Source: Anadara kagoshimensis (taxonomy: Eukaryota > Mollusca > Bivalvia > Arcoida > Arcidae). Taken from it: a DNA stretch of 64,000 nt. Positions 1-10,870 of this stretch are shown in pieces. A program made the translations under genes and the position numbers. Location of the stretch: contig CM037865.1 of assembly GCA_021292105.1 (NCBI GenBank), positions 26,929,027 through 26,993,026 of the forward strand, read 5' to 3'. Under the pieces are notes generated by a model. That model saw nothing but the letters and a program-made list of their open reading frames with translations. It was not told the origin of the DNA and ran no database searches. Position 1 is the stretch's first letter. The number at the start of each line of letters is the position of its first letter.

Positions 1-3000
1 ATCCTTGAGGGGCAGTTGTATTATCATTATCCTTGAGTGGCAGTTTTATTATCAGTATCCTTGAGAGGCAGTTGTATAATTCTTGAGCGGCAGTGGTATT
101 ATCAGTATTCTTGAGTGGCAGTGGTATTATCAGTATCCTTGAGAGGCAATGGTATTATCAGTATCCTTGAGTGGCAGTTGTATTATCAATATCCATAAGT
201 CACAGTGGTATTATCAGTATCCATGAGTCACAGTGGTATTATCAGTATCCTTGAGTGGCAATGGTATTATCAGTATCCATGAGTCACAGTGGTATTATCA
301 GTATCCTTGTGTCAGTGGTATTATCAGTATCCTTGAGTGGCAATGGTATTATCAGTATCCATGAGTCTCAGTGGTATTATCAGTATCCCTGAGTCACAGT
401 GGTATTATCAGTATCCATGAGTCACAGTAGTATTATCGATATCCTCTAGTCACAGTGGTATTATCAGTATCCTTGAGTGGCAATGATATTATCAGTATCC
501 ATGAGTCACAGTTGTATTATCAGTATCCCTGAGTCACAGTGGTATTATCAGGATCCTTGAGTCACAGTGGTATTATCAGTATCCCTGAGTCACAGTGGTA
601 TTATCAGTATCCTCTAGTCACAGTGGTATTATCAGTATCCTGTAGTCACAGTAGTATTATCAGTATCCTGTAGTCTCAGTGGTATTATCAGTATCCTTGA
701 GTGGCAGTGGTATTATCAGTATCCTTGTGTCACAGTGGTATTTTCAGTATCCTTGAGTCACAGTGGTATTATCAGAATCCTTGAGTCACAGTGGTATTAT
801 CAGTATCCATGAGTCACAGTAGTATTATCAGTATCCTCTAGTCACAGTGGTATTGTCAGTATTCTGTAGTCACAGTGGTATTATCAGTATCCTCTAGTCA
901 CTGTGGTATTATCGGTATCCTCTAGTCACTGTGGTATTATCGATATCCTCTAATCACAGTGGTATTATCAGTATCCTTGAGTGGCAATGGTATTATCAGT
1001 ATCCCTGAGTGACAGTTGTATTATCAGTATCCATGAGTGACAGTTGTATTATCAGTATCCATGAGTCACAGTGGTATTATCAGTAGCCTTGAGTCAGTGG
1101 TATTATCAGTATCCTCGTGTTGCAGTGGTATTATCAGTATCCCTGAGTCAGTGGTAATATCAGTATCCTTGAGTCACAGTGGTATTATCAGTATCCTTGA
1201 ATCACAGTGGTATCCTTGAGTGGCAGTGATATCATTAGTACCCCTAAATGGCACTGATATTATCAGTATCCTTGAGTGGCAGTGGTATTATCAGTATCCT
1301 AAAGTCACAGTGGTATTATCAGTATCCTAAAGTCACAGTGGTATTATCAGTATCCTTGAGTGGCAGTGGTATTATCAGTATCCTAAAGTCACAGTGGTAT
1401 TATCAGTATCCTTGAGTGGCAGTGGTATTATCAGTATCCTAAAGTCACAGTGGTATCATCAGTATCCTTGAGTGGCAGTTGTATTATCAATATCCATGAG
1501 TCACAGTGGTATTATCAGTATCCTTGAGTGGCAGTTGTATTATCAATATCCATGAGTCACAGTGGTATTATCAGTATCCTTGAGTCACATTGGTATTATC
1601 AGAATCCTTGAGTCACAGTGGTATTATCAGTATCCTGTAGTCACAGTGGTATTATCAGTATCCTCTAGTCACAGTAGTATTATCAGTATCCTGTAGTCAC
1701 AGTGGTATTATCAGTATCCTGTAGTCACAGTGGTATTATCAGTATCCTGTAGTCACAGTGGTATTATCAGTATCCTGTAGTCACAGTGGTATTATCATTA
1801 TCCTGTAGTCACAGTGGTATTATCAGTATCCTCTAGTCACAGTTGTATTATCAGTATCCTCTAGTCACTGTGGTATTATCAGTATCCTCTAGTCACTGTG
1901 GTATTATCGATATCCTCTAGTCACAGTGGTATTATCAGTATCCATGAGTCACAGTAGTATTATCGATATCCTCTAGTCACAGTGGTATTATCAGTATCCT
2001 TGAGTGGCAATGATATTATCAGTATCCATGAGTCACAGTTGTATTATCAGTATCCCTGAGTCACAGTGGTATTATCAGGATCCTTGAGTCACAGTGGTAT
2101 TATCAGTATCCTCTAGTCACAGTGGTATTATCAGTATCCTTGTGTCACAGTGGTATTTTCAGTATCCTTGAGTCACAGTGGTATTATCAGAATCCTTGAG
2201 TCACAGTGGTATTATCAGTATCCATGAGTCACAGTAGTATTATCAGTATCCATGAGTCACAGTAGTATTATCAGTATCCTCTAGTCACAGTGGTATTATC
2301 AGTATTCTGTAGTCACAGTGGTATTATCAGTATCCTCTGGTCACTGTGGTATTATCGGTATCCTCTAGTCACTGTGGTATTATCGATATCCTTTAGTCAC
2401 AGTGGTATTATCAGTATCCTTGAGTGGCAATGGTATTATCAGTATCCATGAGTCACAGTGGTATTATCAGTAGCCTTGAGTCAGTGGTATTATCAGTATC
2501 CCTGAGTCAGTGGTAATATCAGTATCCTTGAGTCACAGTGGTATTATCAGTATCCTTGAATCACAGTGGTATCCTTGAGTGGCAGTGATATCATTAGTAC
2601 CCCTAAATGGCACTGATATTATCAGTATCCTTGAGTGGCAGTGGTATTATCAGTATCCTAAAGTCACAGTGGTATTATCAGTATCCTAAAGTCACAGTGG
2701 TATTATCAGTATCCTTGAGTGGCAGTGGTATTATCAGTATCCTAAAGTCACAGTGGTATTATCAGTATCCTTGAGTGGCAGTTGTATTATCAGTATCCAT
2801 GAGTCACAGCGGTATTATCAGTATCCTTGAGTCAGTGGTATTATCAGTATCCTTGAGTGGCAGTTGTATTATCAATATCCATGAGTCACAGTGGTATTAT
2901 CAGTATCCTTGAGTGGCAGTTGTATTATCAATATCCATGAGTCACAGTGGTATTATCAGTATCCTTGAGTGGCAGTTGTATTATCAATATCCATGAGTCA

Positions 3001-5075
3001 CAGTGGTATTATCAGTATCCTTGAGTCACAGTGGTATTATCAGTATCCTGTAGTCACAGTAGTATTATCAGTATCCTGTAGTCACAGTGGTATTATCAGT
3101 ATCCTGTAGTCACAGTGGTATTATCAGTATCCTGTAGTCACAGTAGTATTATCAGTATCCTGTAGTCACAGTGGTATTATCATTATCCTGTAGTCACAGT
3201 GGTATTATCAGTATCCTGTAGTCACAGTGGTATTATCAGTATCCTGTAGTCACAGTGGTATTATCAGTATCCTGTAGTCACAGTGGTATTATCAGTATCC
3301 TTGAGTGGCAGTGGTATTATCAGTATCCTAAAGTCACAGTGGTATCATCAGTATCCTTGAGTGGCAGTTGTATTATCAGTATCCATGAGTCACAGCGGTA
3401 TTATCAGTATCCTTGAGTCAGTGGTATTATCAGTATCCTTGAGTGGCAGTTGTATTATCAATATCCATGAGTCACAGTGGTATTATCAGTATCCTTGAGT
3501 GGCAGTTGTATTATCAATATCCATGAGTCACAGTGGTATTATCAGTATCCTTGAGTGGCAGTTGTATTATCAATATCCATGAGTCACAGTGGTATTATCA
3601 GTATCCTTGAGTCACAGTGGTATTATCAGTATCCTGTAGTCACAGTAGTATTATCAGTATCCTTGAGTGGCAGTTGTATTATCAATATCCATGAGTCACA
3701 GCGGTATTATCAGTATCCTTGAGTCAGTGGTATTATCAGTATCCTTGAGTGGCAGTTGTATTATCAATATCCATGAGTCACAGTGGTATTATCAGTATCC
3801 TTGAGTCACAGTGGTATTATCAGTATCCTGTAGTCACAGTAGTATTATCAGTATCCTTGAGTGGCAGTTGTATTATCAATATCCATAAGTCACAGTGGTA
3901 TTATCAGTATCCTGTAGTCACAGTGGTATTATCAGTATCCTGTAGTCACAGTGGTATTATCAGTATCCTGTAGTCACAGTGGTATTATCAGTATCCTGTA
4001 GTCACAGTGGTATTATCATTATCCTGTAGTCACAGTGGTATTATCAGTATCCTCTAGTCACAGTTGTATTATCAGTATCCATGAGTCACAGTGGTATTAT
4101 CAGTATCCTGTAGTCACAGTGGTATTATCAGTATCCTGTAGTCACAGTGGTATTATCAGTATTCATGAGTCACAGTGGTATTATCAGTATCCTTGTGGTC
4201 ACAGTGGTATTATCAGTCTCTTCTTGTTACAGTGGTATTATCAGTATCTTCTTGTCACAGTGGTATTATCAGTATCTTCTTGTCACAGTGGTATTATCAG
4301 TATCCTGTAGTCACAGTGGTATTATCAATATCCTTGAGTCACATTGGTATTATCAGTGTCCTCTAGTCACAGTGGTATTATCAGTGTCCTCGAGTCACAG
4401 TGGTATTATCAGTGTCCTCTAGTCACAGTGGTATTATCAGTATCCTGTAGTCGCAGTGGTATTATCAGTGTCCTCTAGTCACAGTGGTATTATCAGTGTC
4501 CTCTAGTCACAGTGGTATTATCAGTATCCTGTAGTCGCAGTGGTATTATCAGTGTCCTCTAGTCACAGTGGTATTATCAGTATCCTGTAGTCACAGTGGT
4601 ATTATCAGTGTCCTCTAGTCACAGTGGTATTATCAGTGTCCTCGAGTCACAGTGGTATTATCAGTGTCCTCTAGTCACAGTGGTATTATCAGTATCCTGT
4701 AGTCGCAGTGGTATTATCAGTGTCCTCTAGTCACAGTGGTATTATCAGTGTCCTCTAGTCACAGTGGTATTATCAGTATCCTGTAGTCGCAGTGGTATTA
4801 TCAGTGTCCTCTAGTCACAGTGGTATTATCAGTATCCTGTAGTCACAGTGGTATTATCAGTGTCCTCTAGTCACAGTGGTATTATCAGTATCCTGTAGTT
4901 GCAGTGGTTTTATCAGTATCCTTGAGTCACATTGGTATTATCAGTGTCCTCTAGTCACAGTGGTATTATCATCGTCCTCGAGTCACAGTGGTATTATCAG
5001 TGTCCTCTAGTCACAGTGGTATTATCAGTATCTTCTAGTCACAGTGTTACTATCAGTATCCTCTATTTGTGACAT
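1..5075. repeat. 28-bp minisatellite array, truncated by window edge
   Basis: About 180 head-to-tail copies of a 28-bp unit built around GTGGTATTATCAGTATCC. The variable part is the short linker after ATCC (TTGAGTGG, TGTAGTCA, CTCTAGTCA, ATGAGTCA or AAAGTCA), so several unit subtypes alternate. Blocks are duplicated at larger scale: the stretch holding CCCCTAAATGG occurs at 1241 and again at 2600, with its neighbours matching, and 4385-4637 repeats with a 252-bp (9-unit) step. The 3' part (about 4350-5000) is a more uniform GTGTCCTC subtype. Short open frames across the array only reflect a 28-bp period (three units equal 28 codons) and are not genes. Confidence 0.97.
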
Positions 5076-5439
5076 TTTGGATTTGTTTTCTACCAGTGTT
5101 TACAGTTTTATCCTCAGCATCCCTTGAGGCTGGATTGGGATTAACATGTGGCATTTAGGATTTGTCTTTTTTTTTGGTGTTGACATTTTTACATTGAAAT
5201 TAAGCAAGGGAAATGTATTTATTACTCTTAAGCTGAAAGATTTCCTCATGACATAACATATTAAGCATTTACAAATTCATGTAGTTAACGTATGCAAACT
5301 GTCAATAAACAAATCACTCACTCTAGTGAAACTTTAATATAGCGCTGAGCCCAGGGAATTACTATGAGGAATATATAACAGATGATGTTGTTGATAATAT
5401 ACTTTATGTGTATTCAAAATCAGTACAGGAAGGTTATGA
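5076..5439. other. no recognised feature
   Basis: AT-rich single-copy-looking sequence between two tandem arrays. I see no exon, tRNA-like sequence or inverted repeat in it. Confidence 0.5.
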
Positions 5440-6232
5440 TCACAGGCAACAATCAGTGATATCTTCTTAACAGGCAGCAATCAGCTATCTTCTTTCAAGG
5501 CAGAAATAACCTTCTAAGCAGGCAGCAATCAGCTATCTTTTGAATAGGCAGTAATCACCTTTCTAGCAGACAGCAATTACCTTCCTAGCAAGAAGTAATA
5601 TGCTTCTTAGCAGGCAGCAGTCACCTGCTTAGCAAGCAGCAATCACCTTCCTAGCAAGCAGCAGTGAACTTCTTAGAAGGCAGCAGTGAACTTCCTACCA
5701 TGCAGCAATCAGTTTTCAAGCAGGCAGCAATGGGCTACCTAGCAGGCAGCAATGAACTTCCTACAATGCAGCAATCACTATTCTAGCCAACAGAAACCAG
5801 TAACCTATCAGGAAGAAATCAGGTTCCTATCAGGAAGTAATTACCTTCCTAGCATGCAGCAATCTGTTTCCTATTAGGGAGCAATTATAATTTCTAGAAG
5901 ACAGCAATCAGCTTTCTTGCAGATAGCAATCAGCTTCATAGCAGGCAATAATCAGCTTTAGGCAGTAATCATCTTCCTATTGGTGAATAATCAGTCTCAG
6001 ACAGGAATCAGCTTAATTCCTAGCATGAATCAATCAGATTCCTAGAAGTCTGCAATCAATTACCTTGCTGACAGCAGGCAGCTACATATCGGCCAGCAAC
6101 CACCTTCCTAGCAGGGAGCAATCACCTTCCTAGGAGCCATCAGTCAGATATTAGATTCCTAGAAGTCTGCAATCAACTACCTTGCAGGCAGCAAGCAGGT
6201 AGTTTTGTAGCAGGCAACAATTAGCTATATTC
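5440..6232. repeat. degenerate ~22-bp tandem repeat
   Basis: A diverged array of roughly 22-bp units around CCTAGCAGGCAGCAATCA. Adjacent units near 5660-5705 are spaced exactly 22 bp. Units differ by substitutions and small indels, so this array looks older than the 28-bp array. Confidence 0.8.
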
Positions 6233-6571
6233 TAGTATTTTCAGGAACAGCACTGTCTGATTGAAATTTAAAAGATCTTTTTTTAAAAAAAATTAATTTT
6301 TTCGATAATTGCTGATTAAATTATTTTATGCTTCAACATAAGCTCTTGGCTTAGTTTTTGTAAATTTATTTTTCACAATCCAGACAGACAAATTAACAGA
6401 TGATGGAGAATAGATATGTCCTTCGTCTTGGGCATATCAACATCACTTTTATGGGAAACTTAAGTTTCCAATTCTTTTGATCTATTTAATTAAATTTTAA
6501 TGTAAATTTTGTAAGCCTACATGTAGCTAGGAATATAAATTTCATGAAGCAGATTAGATATTAATTTAATT

Positions 6572-7160
6572 AGGTTTTATGTCCCAAGCAAGAATATTTC
6601 ACTTATATTGAGACAAAATCTATAGTTGAAGTGGCAGAAATTTTTACCTTTGTATTGTGCTTAGGGTAATGTAAAAGGAGTTGAGTTGAGCTAAGTAATG
6701 GTGTTTAACGTCCCAGTCAAGAATATTTCACTTGTATCGTGTCCCCATCTATAGGCGAAGGTGCAGAAATTTTGCCTGTGCATTGCGCTTATGGCATTAT
6801 ACAGCAGGGTTCTTTAGCGTGCCAAGCCCACCGTGACACGGGACCTCGTTTATTTTAAGTTCCCATCCGAAAGAACCGTGACTTTCATTTCGTAAAGAAC
6901 AGTCACTACCCACTTTCAAGTCTTGGTCAGACCCGGCCGGGGATCGAACCCACAACCTTCCACTTACGGAGCGAGCACTCTACCAATGAGCTACTGCAGT
7001 GGTTTAAAAAGGAGGGTTCTTGAATGTGCCATGCCTGCTGTGACAAGAGGCATCAGTTCTAAAGGTCTCTTCTGAAGGACCTCATGACCTTTATTCTAAA
7101 TGCCGAGTGCTTGCCAATAAAGTCATGACCTATTTTCAAGTCTTGGTCAGACCACGGCAG
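6572..7160 (-). repeat. SINE family A, outer copy split by another SINE
   Basis: Minus-strand SINE body in two pieces, 6572-6676 (3' part) and about 7004-7160 (middle part ending at the CAAGTCTTGGTCAGACC block). The pieces are separated by a second SINE. The break is flanked by near-identical TAAAAGGAG and TAAAAAGGAG, as expected of a target duplication. The outer copy lacks its tRNA-like head. Confidence 0.75.
6677..7003 (-). repeat. SINE family A, full-length tRNA-headed copy
   Basis: Reading the minus strand, the element begins with a tRNA-like head: an A box (TAGCTCATTGGTAGAG) and a B box (GGTTCGATCCC). It continues with a body containing GGTCTGACCAAGACTTGAAAG and ends in a CTCAACTCAACTC tail. 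Length (about 325 bp) and order match the copies at 58727 and 60067. Pol III promoter boxes in the head are the diagnostic feature; the body is non-coding. Confidence 0.85.
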
Positions 7161-7164
7161 ATTA

Positions 7165-7335
7165 GAGGTGAGAGATAAAGCCCATGGGGCTCTTGTTTCT
7201 AAAATTTGCTTCAAATGTGAAGCTTTAGATGGTATCTGTAATTAATGTACTTGAAGTTCTGTAGAGAATACTGAGTAAGTGACATATCCTCAGGTGAGCA
7301 ATAAGGCCCATGGGCCTCTTGTTTCTAAAAAGAGA
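7165..7335 (+). repeat. two 3' end fragments of the GTGAGC...CTCTTGTT element
   Basis: 7167-7205 and 7294-7330 both carry GCCCATGGGGCTCTTGTT-like ends, the second directly preceded by GGTGAGCAATAAGG. They match the 3' terminus of the complete element at 40192-41545, so they are truncated copies of that family. Confidence 0.65.
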
Positions 7336-7410
7336 ACATCAAGCAAAAGAATGGGCGGGAAAGGGGGGATGTTTATTTTACTTTTATGTTGTAACTTTAT
7401 TTCCCCCTCC

Positions 7411-7625
7411 CTCTAGGTCCTTTGGAAGATACCCCTTAAAACCGATGCCATGTCATGCCATGCAAGGCATGTTAATGAACACTCCCTGCACATTGCTCTG
7501 AGCACATTGCAATGGTTAAATTTCTGCCACTTCACCAACATCTTTTGACATCTCAATTAAAGTTAAATATTCTTGACTGGATAAATCAATCAACCAACCA
7601 ACCCACCCAACCAACCAACCAACCA
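7411..7625 (+). repeat. SINE family A, 3' half
   Basis: Starts inside the body (GGTCCTTTGGAAGATACC), continues through the conserved GCACATTGCTCTGAGCAC stretch and ends in an expanded (AACC)n tail at 7580-7625. No tRNA-like head, so it is 5' truncated. Confidence 0.7.
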
Positions 7626-8172
7626 GCTCACTCACATTTTCTCTCTCATCTAGGGTAAACATAGCCTTTGACATGCAATTCAATTTTAAATCACTGATGT
7701 GTAAAATACAACTTGCTTCAAATTTATTGGTTTCTACATCTTGCTTAAAGTTGAGAAATTTAATACTATGTGTTCTAGGTAGATAGATAAATAATAACCA
7801 CGCTAATTGTCAGATCAAATGATATATTAGTAGTAGTATTTTACTATGACAAAAATATGTTATGACCTCTCTGTTAATTTTCAAATTCAATATATGTATA
7901 TAAGTAAGATTTATTGTTTTCTGATCATATAATTTCATGGTAGTTTTTTACTTTTAACAAAATAAAATCTGTTATGACCAGTTTGTCAATTTTTCAAATT
8001 CCCCACCTCCTTTATCAGAATATCTCGTATAATCTCGTTGTTTTACAGGAGATTTGTCCCTTAGTGATAAATCATCATTTAGTTTAACAACTTATATAGC
8101 CTAAACATATCACATGAATAGATTGACGTAACTGATCTTACTAATATTTAAATAATGTGTGTTATGTGTCTC
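7626..8172. other. upstream region of the cGAS-like gene, nothing recognised
   Basis: AT-rich sequence without recognisable repeats. A tract ending TTTTACAG at about 8049 could act as a splice acceptor for an upstream untranslated exon, but I cannot support one. Confidence 0.4.
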
Positions 8173-8180
8173 TATAAATA
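8173..8180 (+). promoter_or_regulatory. TATA box of the cGAS-like gene
   Basis: TATAAATA lies 52 bases upstream of the ATG at 8233. Transcription would begin near 8200-8210 and leave a 5' leader of only about 25-35 bases. A TATA box is typical of tightly inducible genes; that this one is inducible is inference. Confidence 0.6.
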
Positions 8181-8232
8181 GTACAGTACCTGGATTTTCC
8201 ACTTTATTTCTTTCATTTTGAAATTTTGAGTT

Positions 8233-10122
8233 ATGGAGTCTCTTAATATTAGGTTTTGGAATGCTCTCTGTAATTTAGTTGGTACTAAAGAAGATATATT
8301 TATCAAAAGACGGGTATATTATTTCAATGACATAGTTCACAGAGTTTTGTTTCAAAGTAAAGATATCATTCCCCTCATAAGTGGAAGTAAAGTAGAGGGT
8401 TTAGACCTTCAAGGAAGTGACTATGACATGATGTTTATACGTAAAGATATATTCGTATTGCCATCAAATAGTGTAAATGATGATAGTTGTGACATTGTTA
8501 TGGAAACAGATAATATAAAACCAGGATTTGTGAGACTCCGATGTAAAGATGGAATAAGAAATAAAAGAGGTATTGCCTCAGCAATGACAGAGACAAGTGA
8601 TGGTTTGTATCTGTCCAGTTTATTATTTCGTGATAATCATGTATCAAGCTTAAAAGAAGCCATACCTAATGTCTTTGCCCACGGACCATGTGCAACACAT
8701 ACAGATGAAACAAACGATGAATTTGATTTACTGGAATGCTTGTCTAGCAAAGCATGGCCTGACATAACATCAGAATGGATTCATCGACAAAGAAGAAACA
8801 ACTGGCCTTCACAAACATTAATCAGAGATATTATTGATGGTGGATGTCTGGTTGTTCCAATTGGAGATCCCAATTCTCAGCATAATTTTATGGAGTGGAG
8901 AATTTCATTTTCAATGCCAGAGAAAAAGTTAATCTACTCCATGAATCACACCCAATTTCTCTGTTACGCAATGCTGAAACTCTACCTCAAACATGTGATA
9001 AATTCAAATAATGAAGTAAAAGATCTACTGTGCTCCTACTTCTTGAAGACAAGCTTGTTTTACTGTATGGAAGAAGAACACATTTCTTGGACAAAAGATA
9101 ACCTGTTTGACTGTTTCTTAGTGTGCTTGAGGAGGTTGATCTATTGGGTGAGGGGTGGATACTGTCCAAACTTTTTCATCAAAGAGAACAATATGTTCCA
9201 AGGAAAGATTTTTGGAGAAAAACAGAGAATATTACTAAGTTATCTCACTGAACTTTATCATGATGGGATTATCAGGTTACGAGCAATACCATGTTTAGCA
9301 AGCATTTTCGATGGTACTTTACTGTCACAAATGCCAATAGAATTACGGTGTGATATTCATTTACATCCTTTATTACACATAGGGCCTCTACTAACTCTTG
9401 ACAATAATACAAAAAATATTTTTATGATAATGGATACTATAACACAAATACATGACCAAACAGTATCCAATATTGACAGAGCAATACTTTCCCTTATCTT
9501 GAATACTGCAGTGATGGTTTTTGTACAATTGCTATATAGACAGACACTAAACCACAGATCAAACAAAATATGTTACAAGGAGATACAAAAACTCAAACGT
9601 TATATCATAAAGAACTTTATGAAACGTGATCAATGTACCGCAAAGTTACTACTGGCTACCCTGTGTTATCTGAATGGTGAATATAAAGAAGTGGTGACAA
9701 TTGTAGAGGAAATATTGAGGGTTTATGGTAGATACATGACCATGTTTTGTAACGTACATGTTTACATGGATGAAATAAATGATAAAGGACTAACCCTACA
9801 CCAGAAGGTGAAATTAGGTTTATTTTGTGATCTGTTCTGTTGCCTTTCTGACTATGGATTTTATCCTCCAGAAGTCGAGGCAGAACTTATATGCTGTGCA
9901 GTAAAAGGTCTTATAACAATTCCAACTGTCATATACACACATCTTCTCTTGTTCCTATCACATCATCACTTGAGATGCAAACAGAAAGTGAACTATAGTC
10001 TGAATGAACTTTACATAGCAGTACAAAGTAAACTGTATCTTGATGATTATGAACCATTGGCAATGGCCCTTCTGGATAAATGTTTACAAATCGCTGAAAC
10101 ACATCAACGGAATTATGTATAA
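8233..10122 (+). CDS. Mab-21 domain / cGAS-like receptor (cGLR) nucleotidyltransferase, single exon
   Basis: A 629-residue uninterrupted reading frame. The nucleotidyltransferase core has GS at residues 51-52, then GSDYD with Asp63 and Asp65 (the D-x-D metal pair), and EFDLLECL with Asp165 followed by WP at 175-176, which aligns with the third catalytic Asp of human cGAS (VDITLALE...SWP). EWRISFS (221-227) and the following helices are the Mab-21 signature. Residues 310-322 (YCPNFF...NNMF) resemble a motif I know from bivalve members. Residues about 415-629 are helical and repeat-like (for example KLLLATLCYLNGEYKE, 471-486). Animal cGLRs sense nucleic acid and make cyclic dinucleotides that activate STING. 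Mab-21-like relatives in the same fold are often not catalytic, so ligand and product are unknown here. I see no zinc ribbon of the vertebrate cGAS type, signal peptide or membrane segment. The start is the first ATG after the TATA box. No neighbouring gene shares its promoter. Confidence 0.9.
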   Translation: MESLNIRFWNALCNLVGTKEDIFIKRRVYYFNDIVHRVLFQSKDIIPLISGSKVEGLDLQGSDYDMMFIRKDIFVLPSNSVNDDSCDIVMETDNIKPGFVRLRCKDGIRNKRGIASAMTETSDGLYLSSLLFRDNHVSSLKEAIPNVFAHGPCATHTDETNDEFDLLECLSSKAWPDITSEWIHRQRRNNWPSQTLIRDIIDGGCLVVPIGDPNSQHNFMEWRISFSMPEKKLIYSMNHTQFLCYAMLKLYLKHVINSNNEVKDLLCSYFLKTSLFYCMEEEHISWTKDNLFDCFLVCLRRLIYWVRGGYCPNFFIKENNMFQGKIFGEKQRILLSYLTELYHDGIIRLRAIPCLASIFDGTLLSQMPIELRCDIHLHPLLHIGPLLTLDNNTKNIFMIMDTITQIHDQTVSNIDRAILSLILNTAVMVFVQLLYRQTLNHRSNKICYKEIQKLKRYIIKNFMKRDQCTAKLLLATLCYLNGEYKEVVTIVEEILRVYGRYMTMFCNVHVYMDEINDKGLTLHQKVKLGLFCDLFCCLSDYGFYPPEVEAELICCAVKGLITIPTVIYTHLLLFLSHHHLRCKQKVNYSLNELYIAVQSKLYLDDYEPLAMALLDKCLQIAETHQRNYV

Positions 10123-10152
10123 AATAACTAACTGTTTTCTGAAATACCAGAA

Positions 10153-10158
10153 AATAAA
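10153..10158 (+). terminator. poly(A) signal
   Basis: AATAAA 30 bases after the TAA of the cGAS-like gene, implying a very short 3' untranslated region. Other AATAAA strings occur by chance in this AT-rich DNA. Confidence 0.5.
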
Positions 10159-10199
10159 AATATTTATCACATACCCATTTAATCTTACTATAGCAATAC

Positions 10200-10400
10200 A
10201 CTGTTTTTTCCAGCTATGTGATATGGAAGTCTGTATCACATGCGTGTGTGATACAACATTCCGTATCACCATAGTAGCCGGAACTCCTTTTAGGGGAATT
10301 CCCTTTTCCGACAACAATAATATGACGTCATTATGTGATACGTAATGACAAAAATAATATGACGTCAATATGTGATACATACGTCATGTTAAGTTGGGAG
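10200..10400. repeat. GTGATAC / GTATCAC inverted-motif cluster
   Basis: Several GTGATAC and GTATCAC copies face each other (for example GTATCACATGCGTGTGTGATAC near 10232), together with two ATGACGTCA sites. The same motif pair recurs at 21574-21620, so these look like pieces of one repeat family. Confidence 0.5.
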
Positions 10401-10683
10401 AATTTAATCCAGTTGGGAGAATCGCGGACGTTGTTAAATAATTTTGTAAAATCAATGTTTGTTTTTTAATTTTTTCCAGTGTTTGCGATGGTATTAGTAA
10501 AATGTTAACCAATGATGCGTAAACGAAGAGTTACCTGTTGTTTTAATTACTTCTTTAGCAGTTTTTCCAGTCAGATATCAGATTTTTCGAATCAGATCAA
10601 AAATCAATATGAAATACTGAGTTGATTGTGAATTCTTTGACAGATTAAGCCAAAGAAAGCTTTTCATTTAGTTTGGTAGGGAA

Positions 10684-10870
10684 TGTGATAAATACAAAAC
10701 CACACATAAGTGGTTTTTGACGTAGCTTGATCACACTCGTTTATTGTGCGAACGCATACATTACACTCGTGCGCAGAGCGCACTCGTGTAATGTATCCGT
10801 CCGCAAAATAAACTCGTGCGATCAGCTACGTCAGAAAACCACATATGAGTGGTTTTGCGTATATATCACA
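10684..10870. mobile_element. fold-back (long inverted repeat) element
   Basis: Nearly symmetrical 187-bp palindrome. It begins TGTGATAAATAC and ends GTATATATCACA. The arms (AAAACCAC...GTGGTTTT, GACGTAGC...GCTACGTC, CATTACACTCGTGCGC...GCGCACTCGTGTAATG) pair for about 85 bases around a centre near 10777. It carries no coding capacity, and I see no clear target duplication. Confidence 0.8.

Noticed and set aside
1037-4422. Open frames of 60-91 codons with repeats of SQWYYQYP / HSGIISIL type
   Set aside because: They are translations of the 28-bp minisatellite; all three frames give similar strings and no start or splice context exists.
1-5075. CRISPR array
   Set aside because: Units are contiguous without unique spacers and the context is an animal genome.
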